Source: Microvelia longipes
Lineage: Eukaryota > Arthropoda > Insecta > Hemiptera > Veliidae
Assembly (NCBI GenBank): GCA_018340805.1
Contig: JACMZG010001908.1
Location: forward strand, 44,366,665-44,430,664
Reading direction: 5' to 3'
Length of the DNA: 64,000 nucleotides
In this document: piece by piece, positions 47,101-56,764 of the stretch
How the letters are laid out: the number at the start of each line of letters is the position of its first letter
How positions within the stretch are numbered: position 1 is the stretch's first letter
Translations under genes and position numbers: made by a program
The notes under the pieces: model-generated
What the model was told of the DNA's origin: nothing
Seen by the model: only the letters and a program-made list of their open reading frames with translations
The model's database searches: none

Positions 47101-49230
47101 TGCTATTTAAGTGTATCAGGAAAAAAACCTTGTAGAGTCAGTTTATAATTATACAATTTTAAGGTGAATTTGAACAAACCCCACACTCTGCTCTTTATCA
47201 GTTTAGTTAAGGATTTAATTAATAATAAAGCAACATAGATCATCAGATTATTCGATTGACCATAATAAACCCTCACTTCAGATTTAAAATTATGTCCAAT
47301 ACTTTGAATTGATTTCAACAATTTCAACTTTTTTTAGCCAATTTCCTTTTAAAAAAATCCTTAAGTAATATGGGTCAAGGGGTGAAGTGAACCTGGGACC
47401 AAAATCTGTTTCAAAGGACCTGATCATGAGAAAATTCTGATGCAGTGATCTGAATGTCTGGCGAATTACCGGAATGGGAATTTCCGTGCTTAACAATCTA
47501 TTTGTTAAATTTCTCGGTTTATGCTTTATAACTTGAGCAGTTACTCAAATATAAAGCACTAATCGTAACTAATTTTTTTCTGTATTTTTCAAAGGAAATG
47601 CTCATTTTATTATCCTGTTGGTAATACAAAGGAAATTCACCAGATATGTTTAATTCTGCCAGAAATTAAATTAATTAATTTCTGCACTGTTCACTGTGCC
47701 AGAATATTTAATTCTTTTGAAGCCAATGTGAGATCTAACAATTTAACTAAAAGATATATCTTGCTTACTGCTAACAAATTAAATAAATGAATTAACTTTA
47801 ATTTGTTTTTAATTATTTTTTTTGTTTATCTTTTTTCTAATTTAATTTTTAAAATTTTTATTTTCTTGTTTTTATAAGTTTCATTATTTAAAGTTTAAAA
47901 CGCCCCCACTTTCAGGCTTTGCCTTGTGGGTTACTTGTATACTTTGGTGTTAATTTGTTTTGTATTCTTTTTTCTTTTTGTATGCTTACTTGTAAATAAA
48001 GGATTTTTTTTTAAATTGTTACCATAGGAATGGACAGTGGGTCGTGGAGATTAAATGGACAAACAAATAGATGTTAGCATGAAGTTTATTCTAATGTTAG
48101 GAGGAACGCTGAAAGTTTTATGACAAAATAAGCACTGAAATGAAGTAGACAACAAAGAAAAATTGTGACGAATGCAAAAAATAACTCACAGGTGTTCTAA
48201 TATATGCATGAGGGTCAGGAAATGTAGGTAGATGGGTTGGTATGTGGGGTGGATGCGACTGTTTTACACCGGCTTGAAGCATGTTGAGAGTTTTCTGCAG
48301 AGTCATCTGAAGAGGAGGGGGTATGACACATTTCTTTTCTCTCTTGGCGAAAGCCTCTATTTCACCAATGTTGAGACCCATATTGACAAGAGCAAGGAGG
48401 ACGTCAGCATAGATAGGTTCGGTTCTACCAGCCAGTTCACAATAGCCTCTACTGCTGTTTCCGATCTCCACTATATCTAAAAAGGGACAATTTTAATTTG
48501 TGTTTAACATGTTTCTATAATTATGACAGCAAATGTTCAGTATGAGCATAAAAGGTTGTGACAATAACCACTTATCTATTGATCTTGATCATCTATGTAT
48601 CTATTGAATATAAATAGATGATATCTATGAAACAGATGATGAATATCTCGCCAATTTATTTATCTATGAACTCGAGTCTTCTGGTATGCATGTACCTAGA
48701 TTATTTATGTCTTTCACCTCATTTATTTAAAAATATGGAAACAAAAATGATGCAAGAGTTGAAAAACTTTTGTACGTAGCGATAAATTAAGAAAAAAAGA
48801 AAAGCTACTTGAACTGGTTGTTACAGCAGGTGAATATTAACTAGTGAAACACATATTATGCTGGATATCACTTAAAATAAATTTATTTCATTTACACACA
48901 GGGTTTAAATCCCCAGTTGTTGTCAGTTGTCGTGTGAACTGGATTAAACACAGGGTTCAACTCTGAAACTCTCTAAACTATAGGTTAAAAAGGTGGGGTT
49001 GAACCCTGTGATCAAATTCTTTTGTGTGAATAGTTGGGGTTAAACCTCCAGCAAAACCCCGCGTGTAAACGAAGTAACTGTGGAAATTATAGGAAGCAAT
49101 ACTATGCTCCACACTTACAACTCTGCAAGAGCTCAGTCAAAGTCTCTAAAGCCATTGGATCAGCTGCATCAAATCCAGTCTCCAGGAGCGTTGCTGCAAC
49201 CGCAGCTTGCAAAATTTTTCTTTTGATCAT
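43810..49230 (-). CDS. TAF8: TFIID subunit TAF8, complete gene of four exons
   Basis: Encodes a subunit of general transcription factor TFIID that pairs with TAF10 through a histone fold in the nucleus. Exons, in transcript order, are 49230-49119, 48476-48190, 45779-45632 and 44135-43810. All junctions are GT-AG and keep frame, giving 290 codons with the stop removed. The histone-fold part spans about residues 1-85 (RKILQAAVAATLLETGF, LTELLQSYIVEIGNSSRGYCE, VLLALVNMGLNIGEI). The TAF8 C-terminal domain spans about 112-190 (SHPPHIPTHLPTFPDPH, EYEAIREKAAEQKRDLERAL, FVAKTG, QPYLTALLP). An acidic Gln/Glu-rich tail ends in IDNPYLRPAKIPPPK near the C terminus. Length is close to that of vertebrate TAF8 (about 310). 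The Met at 49230 follows an in-frame TAA at 49252-49254 (plus coordinates); a 5' UTR exon is possible. It is divergent from ATG7. Confidence 0.95.
44305..45470 (+). mobile_element. Family R-A copy inside TAF8 intron 3, interrupted
   Basis: The 5' part is at 44305-44530 (GGGTACATCC, eroded GGATTCGCTACCCTCATCC, ATCACCCATCCAGGCAC). The middle is at about 44936-45015 (ATGATAACAGACACATACA). The 3' end is at about 45425-45470 (TATAAATAAGGAAAAGTAAA). A family B scrap, a minisatellite and other sequence separate these parts. Confidence 0.65.
44650..44865. repeat. Minisatellite, 16-17 bp unit
   Basis: About 13 copies of TTGTAAAGGGATATAC with small variants. It lies in TAF8 intron 3. The open frame of 94 codons on the minus strand here is a translation of this array. 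Confidence 0.95.
45632..45779 (-). CDS. TAF8: TAF8 exon 3
   Basis: Acceptor TTTTTGCAG. Encodes THKQPVTEYEAIREKAAEQ and the ALNRFVAKTGDTDSLF stretch, then ends one base into a codon at donor GTAACT. Confidence 0.95.
46080..47330 (-). pseudogene. Jockey/CR1-like LINE RT fragment, split by a MITE
   Basis: On the minus strand: QGFFPDTLK near 47100-47125, AKVVPVY followed by a stop and KGD, SYRPISIIPICSKVLEKL near 47030, then a gap filled by the element at 46396-46894. Downstream are AVTRVVN-like sequence, LDVRKDFDKLPHAIFNYKLEFLGI near 46260, YYENRPQCVEY and RVGQG. These are RT fingers and motif A of a LINE of the jockey/CR1 type. Stops and lost motif C show it is dead. It lies in TAF8 intron 2, antisense to nothing: LINE and TAF8 are on the same strand. 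Confidence 0.8.
46396..46894. mobile_element. Foldback MITE inserted in a LINE fragment
   Basis: Outer ATGATGTTTAATAAAA on both ends (inverted). Arms of about 190 bp share TTAATATATTGTCAAC, ACTTTACGTCATCATCAGAG, CTGTTTACAGACT and GGAGTTGG. The central 120 bases are A+T-rich. The LINE reading frame is interrupted exactly by this unit. Confidence 0.9.
47430..47660 (+). mobile_element. GGCGCGGTGGTCCGC family, partial copy
   Basis: GTCTGGCGAATTACCGG, TTTCCGTGCTTAACAA, TTTATGCTTTATAACTTGAG and TCTGTATTTTTCAAAGGAAA match the family body at 33.5 kb. It lies within TAF8 intron 2. Confidence 0.7.
47661..48189. other. TAF8 intron 2, remainder
   Basis: A+T-rich. At about 47900-47930 CCCAC/GTGGG flanks GGC, TTT, GCC, a hairpin similar in layout to that near 33191. 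No exon signal beyond exon 2. Confidence 0.5.
48190..48476 (-). CDS. TAF8: TAF8 exon 2
   Basis: Acceptor TTTTTAG precedes 48476. It carries the rest of the histone fold and HPPHIPTHLPTFPDPHAYI, ending in frame at a GTGAGT donor. Confidence 0.95.
48477..49118. other. TAF8 intron 1
   Basis: A+T-rich up to about 48890, then the palindromic element listed separately. A 70-codon plus-strand frame at 49034-49246 is antisense to exon 1 and not a gene. Confidence 0.6.
48893..49070. mobile_element. Palindromic MITE in TAF8 intron 1
   Basis: TTTACACACAGGGTTTAAAT at the left and, inverted, TTTACACGCGGGGTTTTGC at the right. Inner blocks CACAGGGTTCAACTCTG and GGGGTTGAACCCTGTG also pair. B-box-like GGTTTAAATCC and GGTTCAACTC here are coincidental to the palindrome. 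Confidence 0.7.
49119..49230 (-). CDS. TAF8: TAF8 exon 1
   Basis: Codes for residues 1-37 plus one base. Begins MIKRKILQAAVAATLL, the first helix of the histone fold. Donor GTAAGT begins at 49118. Confidence 0.9.
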
Positions 49231-49833
49231 ATTTACAAAATTATAAGATTCTTACATTTAAAAACTACAAAATACAGTACATGAATAAATTTAAAGAAAT
49301 TAAAACATTCAAGCTAAGCTTTTAAGAACATTTAACTGGGGACTTGCTTACTTGTCAACAAAAACAAAAATAAGCTTCTTCTTCTTTGAAAATTGATATC
49401 AAGAATGTTCGTTGAAGCAAATTAGGAGGAGTAGGGGATTTGTTTCAGTGGCCGTTTGGGACACTGAACATTTGCGAAATAGCAAAAATAACGTAAAAAA
49501 TGAGATTTGCTCAAACGAACATTTGTGACATCGCCCTTTGCGTCATCAATCAAGTTTGACGACCTTGAAATAATTTTGCTTCAATGGCCATTTGTGACAA
49601 TGAACATTTGCGACTACGTATCCCCTCGGACTCAGGATGTTTTCCTTATCATTTCTTATCAATAAGCATTGTTGAGCAGCTGAGGACTTTTCTTTTTATG
49701 TAATATTTTTTTATGTTAGAGCGCCTGTAAACCCTATAATAATCTATGTAAATTTCATTTATTTGATCTTATTCATAAATAAAAGATATAATATTCCTCT
49801 TATTCATTTCATTTAAAGATATTTGAGAAAGTA
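49231..49833. promoter_or_regulatory. Shared intergenic region of TAF8 and ATG7
   Basis: The two start codons lie 603 bases apart in head-to-head orientation, so both core promoters and 5' UTRs must lie here or in unseen 5' exons. There is no clear TATA box. A diverged direct repeat is present: TTCAGTGGCCGTTTGGGACA at 49444 and TTCAATGGCCATTTGTGACA at 49581, each followed by TGAACATTTGCGA. Confidence 0.6.
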
Positions 49834-50027
49834 ATGGCTTCGAGCGTAAGCGTAGATAGTGTTAAATTTATGCAATTTCAGTCTGTTATTGATCAATCAT
49901 TCTGGCATAAACTTTGTCAGTTAAAGTTGGATGTTGAGAGACTGGAAGAAAATGAACGAAGCATTTGGGGTTTACATTTACAACCAGGAATATGCTCTGT
50001 CTACATTGATTACTCGTCTTTTAACAG
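49834..50027 (+). CDS. ATG7: ATG7 exon 1
   Basis: Begins [21 protein letters not shown]-type continuation [20 protein letters not shown] ends at donor GTAATA, two bases into a codon. Start chosen because it is the first Met of the homologous region. Confidence 0.9.
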
Positions 50028-53000
50028 GTAATACTTGTTGCTCTTCCAGTGTTGAAGAGACTCCTGTATTTTAATTACTTTCTTAGTTTTGTCGAATACT
50101 TAGTAAATTCTCACAGTACGTTCTAAGTATTCTATTTACAGTCTAAATCTAAGAATCGTATTAAGTACAATATCTAAATACGGTTACAAATGCTGTAAAA
50201 ACCAACGTAGTAGTGCATGATGTTGGGATGACACTTCAGGTGTCAACTTGACATATGTCACATCGTTTCGTTTTATTCTATTCATATTGTTCTTGATTAC
50301 CATTAATGAATACATGCTAATTATTCTATCATTAGTATTAGTGTTGTTGCCTACTTAGAAGTTAAGACCTATATCTAATATTCAATAGGTTATGGGCCCA
50401 GAACACGTTGGAAACTATAAGACTAGAAAAAAAGGTACAGAAAAAGTATGCAAAATAGTCAAAGCACTTTATGGCTTAAAACAAGCTGGCCGTCAGCGGT
50501 TTAAAAAACTTGACGAAAAACTAAAAGAAGTCGGCTTTAAAGCATCCAATGCTATACATCAGGTCGTCAGGGGGGGATTTAGTGCTGATAGCGGTATATG
50601 TCGACGACCTGATCGTAGCAACTACCAGCAACACAGCTCTTTGGTCCACAAAAGAGGCGCTACTTCAATTATTTGACATGCGCGACATAGGAAATTTGTC
50701 ATACTGTCTTGGAATCGAGTTCAAGCAATCTCAAGACACGTTTAATTTGAATCAGACAAAATATATAAAAGAAATTTTATCTAAATATAAGATGGAAGAT
50801 TGCAAGAGTGTCAAAACACCCATGGAAGTGAACATTCAACTGAAAAACTCACTAAATGAACCAGACCCTAAATTGCCTTATCAGAATTTAATAGGCTCAT
50901 TAATGTAGTTGTCTGTGGCTTCGCGACCTGATATCACATTCGCAGTTAGCTACCTGAGTCAATTTAACTCATGCTATGGACTCGAACATTGGACCGCGGC
51001 TAAAAGAGTCCTTAGGTACCTTAAAGGGACTATGGATTTTCACTTGACCTACAGACGCACAGGACGCCCTATAACAGGAATGGCGGACGCTGACTATGCA
51101 GCATGTGTAATGGATAGGAGGTCCTACACCGGCTATTGTTTTATTGGTACTTATTTACTTGGTTCCCAACATAAAGTTGGGACCCAAGTAAATATGGCGA
51201 TATAGGGCAATTATTCTCTTGGGTACCGACAATATATTTACTAAATTATATAAAAGAAATTATTTAACAATCTTAATAGGGGATGTTGAAAAGCAAAGGG
51301 GCTTTGTATGGGGTTGAGAAAGGGGGAAAAGAAAAGATTGATAATTGAGTAAATAAAGATAATATAGTGCGAAAGTACCCTTGGTCCCAACATAAAATAG
51401 GACCCAAGTAAATAGTGTCCCCCAATGTTACAGTTGAAATTGTCGATACAGTTATAACCAAAAGAAAATATAAAATTACAAAATATTTTTGTTCTCATAG
51501 CAACAAACTTGTAATTTCTTAAAGTCTGAACTCCATTACAAATTGAAATTGAGGGATTTTAATGGAGTTTAGACAGACCTCCTATTTACGGTGGAGCTCC
51601 TATTAGTCTAGAAAACAAAGGACTGTCGCTCTGAATCGGAATATATGGCTATGACTGAGGCAGCCAAAGAAGCTATTCACCAACAAGTGCTTGCTAGCGA
51701 CATGGGTCATCCCCAAGAGACGATCACTTTATAAAGTGACAATCAGGCGGCTAAACACTTAGCAATGAGCCCCAAAGTAAGCTCCAAGTCAAAACACATA
51801 TCAGTGAGGGAGCATTTCATCCGAGACAAAGTCCCCGAAAAAATCATTAGTATTGAATATACGCCAACGGAGGACATGGATGCGGACATATTTACTAAGT
51901 CACTCAACAGCCCAAAACATGCCACTATTAGATCCAGACTAGGATTGATCCAAGTGGCAGAGACACCTTCGTGAGGGGGAGTGTTGGGATGACACTTCAG
52001 GTGTCAACTTGACGTATGTCACATCGTTTCGTTTTATTCTATTCATATTGTTCTTGATTACCATTAATGAATACATGCTAATTATTCTATCATTAGTATT
52101 AGTGTTGTTGCCTACTTAGAAGTTAAGACCTATATCTAATATTCAATACATGAATTTGTATTTTATTTTTATTTATTTATTAATTGATTGACATATTGTA
52201 ATTATACATGTATTTGTATTTATAGACAATACAAATTTCTGTTCTGTGGCGGGAATCCAGTCGGATAGGCTAGAACTGAGGAGATGGAATCTAAATCGAT
52301 CCCCCAATACGCTGTTCAGAGGGGATCGTATTTAACGGATAACCTTCTTGTCAAACTATTATTTCACTTTAATATTACTGCTTTTCATCAAATAACTTTT
52401 GAAATATGATTTTTAACGTAACTTAGGGTGCATTTGAGCGCTCGGGTCAGTGTGTTCAGTGGTGGAGGGGGATGGTGGGGACAAAAATTCCCCCACCATC
52501 GTACTTACCACACTTGGTCTCTCGAACGCGTTTTATTCAGGCTTGTGTGTACAGTTATTAGGTTATGTTACTGTTGTTGTCATTTTTTCAAAAATTTAAT
52601 CATTTAAATAAATCATAAATCATAAATTAAAGAGAAACAGCACAGTACAGTACATGTGAATATGAAGGTGAGATAAAATTTTGTATTTCCCGCTAAGAAG
52701 GTTTCAATTGAATAGGAGTGGGGAGAAGTGATTGAACTGAACCTGCCGAAAGCACGATTAGTAGGATCAGTCCCACCACTACTATCCTGGCTTCCCGCTT
52801 CCCCTTGCCACGCCTCTGAGCACAATCACGGTAACTAGAATACACCTCTTGTTCAGAACGCTCGAGCGTCGTGAATGCACCCTTATTATGCAAAGAAATC
52901 ACTTACTTGTAAAAGAAAGAAATCACTTACTTTTGAAAGAAAGAAACTACTTACTTGTGAAAGAAATAAATCACTTACTTGTTGTTTTAAACATCCTTAT

Positions 53001-56000
53001 AACCTAAGTAAACATTCACAATATAAGACGTGATGTTTTGGCGAGATCACTTTAGACATCATCTCACTCAATCGACTAAACAAAAACGTTGCTAGAACAG
53101 AATACACACACCTATTAACTTTGCTGTTTAACGTAGTGTATATGTGTGTGTATGTATATGTTTCTAGATACTCAGCGTCTTGTAAACACGCTCTTTCAAA
53201 CGGATTAATCAATGGGATTAATATTTTTAGAACAATTTTAGATCAATCAGACCATTCTAAATAGCGCAATTGGCGAATTATTTAACTTGACGTCATCATT
53301 AATGAGTAAAAAGAAAGTTTCTTCTACTATAAATTGTTTTGACAAAAGTTCACTCATCTGGGATTTTATAGCTGGTCATTATGTTTTGAGAAAAATATTT
53401 AATATTAGTCAGAAGTTAGATTAGATAAGTTACATTTAGTTAAAAATTTAGAATGCTTTATGTTATAATAAATAATACCGAAGAACAACAATATGGGTGC
53501 AAAGCGACCCCAAGGAGGTATATGTCTACAGTGTAAATAAGGAAAAGTAATAATCACAGGATAGCTTAGTTTGATTAGGTTGTTTATGAAGTGACTGTTA
53601 ATTGCTCGTTATTGTGATTTACAGGGAAGTGGATTGGAGACTGTACAGCAGTGACTTTACAAGTCTTGAAGGACTCTGTAGTCCTGACTCAAGGTGCAAC
53701 TTCCCGTTAGTAGCTATCAAGGGCGTTCTTAAAAACTATAATAAATTAGAAAGCTTTAAAAACTGCGACAAGACTCATATGATCTCATGTTGTGGTGATG
53801 GTATCAGGCAGGACATTATCTCCGGTAGAGCTCTGCAGCATCCAGCTTTACTCACTACATTTATCCTCATTACTTATGCAGTATGATTATTATTTTTTTA
53901 ACTCCAAAATTCTGGTGAGGTTAGTCTGCACGCTGAGCGAATTTCCTTTGCCATGTGTGTTTCTGTGCTTAACAAGCCATTTCTTGCTTAAGATTTCCGT
54001 TTATGCTATATGACCAAAGAGACTAATACTATTAGAGGGAGGATACAACAGTTCTTATCATTCCTTGGGTAGCTAGATGCCGTAACGGTACATTGGTGAC
54101 AAAGAGACTAATACTATTAGAGGGAGGATACAACAGTTCTTACCATTCCTTGGGTAGCTAAGTCAGTAACAGTATATTAGTGACAAAGAGACTAATACTA
54201 TTAGGGGGAGGATACAACAGTTCTATCATTCCTTGGGTAGCTAGGTGCCGTAACGGTACATTGGTGACAAAGAGACTAATACTATTAGAGGGAGGATACA
54301 ACAGTTCTTATCATTCCTTGGGTAGCTAGATGCCGTAACGGTACATTGGTGACAAAGAGACTATACTATTAGAGGAGGATACAACAGTTCTTACCATTCT
54401 TGGGTAGCTAAGTCAGTAACAGTATATTAGTGACAAGAGACTAATACTATTAGAGGGAGGATACAACAGTTCTATCATTCCTTGGGTAGCTAGGTGCCGT
54501 AGGTACATTAGTGACAAAGAGACTAATACTATTAGGGGAGGATACAACAGTTCTTATCATTCCTTGGGTAGCTAGATGCCGTAACGGTACATTGGTGACA
54601 AAGAGACTAATACTATTAGAGGGAGGATACAACAGTTCTATCATTCCTTGGGTAGCTAGATGCCGTAACGGTACATTGGTGACAAAGAGACTAATACTAT
54701 TAGGGGGAGGATACAACAGTTCTTATCATTCCTTGAGTAGCTAGGTGCCGTCACGGTACATTGGTGACAAAGAGACTAATACTATTAGAGGGAGGATACA
54801 ACAGTTCTTATCATTCCTTGGGTAGCTAGGTGCCATAACTGTACATTGGTGACGTAATTTTTTTTATTTTTCATAATAATTACAATATCAGTTAAATATT
54901 ACATTATTTTTCGAACTATTTTGTTTTAAATCAAGTAAAATGAATTTAAAATAAGTTTTAATTATTATCTATTGCATGTATTTTTTAGTCTTGTAATAAA
55001 ATGTGTTAATGTGGCATCACTGAAAAATGTCTGCCGTTTTAGAGTGTGTGCCTTAAAAGGTTGTAGAGGGGTGAGGCCTATCTAGTCTCTCTCTGGGAGA
55101 CTATAGGGGTAAGTAAGTTACGGCACCTATGGAAACTGTCTCACTTCCAACCCCCTTATCACTGTGTAAATCGGTTCTGTACTCCCTCTAATAGTATTAG
55201 TCTCTTTATACATATATGACTTAAGCAGTTACTCAGTTATCATGAACTACTTGTATGTAATTTTTTCTGTATTTTTTAAAGGAGATGCGCATTATTAATC
55301 TGTTTGTTATACTTTTATTATTATAGTTATAGTGGATTCAGACTTATGTCCGAAAATCGCACAGTTAAACTTAAAACTAGGTACTAAGATAAATTAAAAT
55401 CTCAAACATTTATTAAGGAACACACAATAGTGTTCTTTAATAAAACTGTTGATGAGCAGAATGGGTCCATAGAAGAGCAGGAAGTGTTGAACATCTTCAT
55501 GGCTTGTGTCATGGTGTTGCTATATCCATAGTTGGTTTTGTGGTAGTCAGCAGCAAATAGATGTTGATTAAGTGAATTTCTGCTGGGTACTCTGATGTTA
55601 CACATGGCAAGCAACTCTGGCACATCATATGTGCCATTTATAACCTTGTAAAGAAATACACTAAGTGATTCCACTCTCCTTTCTAGTAGAGGTTCTAGGT
55701 TAAGGTTTTTAAGCCTGCCAACATAGCACAAAGTAGAGAGTCCATTGTTGGGGTCCCAGCAAATAATTAGTGAATCTCCTCTGAGTCCTCTCTAAGGATA
55801 TTGTCATATTAGAAATATACACAAACTAGTGATCAAAGCGAGCCTTATTTTTGTATAGATAATTACTAATCGGCAGAATTTAGTGAGCGAAGAAAGCTCT
55901 TTTTTATAAGAATTAATAAATAATTTATGTAATCAAGTGAGCTAAGCGAGCCTTATTACAAGGGGGGCAAAGGAGGCGACCCCCCCCCCCCCAAGAAAGG

Positions 56001-56720
56001 TATTTCGTCTTTAATTAATTTTTGAAATTGTTGCTGAGTCATTATTGCAGGTTAAATAAGAGTTAATCAAAATATAGGAGAGCCAGGGTATATCAGACGG
56101 TAGTTTAATTGTACTGCACATAGCATTCACGTATTTTGTTTAAAACATTGAGAGTAGGATGTTGACTTGTAGGAATATAACGATTTTCATGACTCAAATA
56201 TGGGACAGCAAAGTTCTAAAGTACCACGTACATTGTTATAACCCTGAAACCATTGTTTATTTTAAGGATTTAAAGAAGTATGATTTTTATTATTGGTTCT
56301 CATTTCCTGCCTCGCTGTCCTGCCAAGCTAGTTATGTGGATGACGGTGCAACATTCAGTCATATCATCCCTCAACATCAGGTAAATTTCAATTGCCTTTT
56401 CAAACTCAAAAATATCCTTAAACGTTCAAAAACAAAAAAATTGGGTGTGGGGTACCTCGAAACTATTCTTCGTCACATGGGATTCACCATGCCACATGTT
56501 TTGCTCATCCTCCCTACTTTGGACATCAATCCCTCTCTATACCTGTTTCATTCTCAGCGGTCACTCATCCAGGCACTGGCTATGTCCGATGCTGCTTAAA
56601 TTTTATGATCTAAAAAAATCACCTGTATCAAATTTCAACTAAATTGGATTATTACCCAATTTTTTAAAAACGCATACATGTCATTTGATAAAAATTAAGC
56701 TAATGTTATATATATATATA

Positions 56721-56764
<44 letters not shown>

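Larger units (their letters stand above)
50221..52148 (+). mobile_element. Short Copia-type LTR retrotransposon in ATG7 intron 1
   Basis: Two 167-bp LTRs (50221-50387 and 51982-52148) differ at one position by eye. A 5-bp duplication CATGA flanks them (50216-50220, 52149-52153). The primer site GGTTATGGGCCCAG follows LTR 1 and matches the anticodon arm of initiator tRNA-Met, as in copia. GTGAGGGGGAG before LTR 2 is the polypurine tract. Gag, protease and integrase are missing. It lies in the sense orientation of ATG7. Confidence 0.95.
53905..55330 (+). mobile_element. GGCGCGGTGGTCCGC family copy split by an inserted element
   Basis: The left part (53905-54014) has GCGAATTTCCTTTG, TTTCTGTGCTTAACAA and GTTTATGCT. 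The right part (55213-55330) resumes with TTAAGCAGTTACTCAGTTAT and TTTCTGTATTTTTTAAAGGA. The host copy is in ATG7 intron 2. Confidence 0.8.

Noticed and set aside
48893..49070. tRNA-derived SINE, because of B-box-like GGTTTAAATCC and GGTTCAACTC
   Set aside because: These matches come in inverted pairs as part of a MITE palindrome; no A box at the right distance.
54450..54744. Protein-coding frames on both strands
   Set aside because: They are translations of the 84-bp satellite units.
54015..54853. CRISPR-like array
   Set aside because: The whole 84-bp unit repeats without variable spacers, in a eukaryotic intron.
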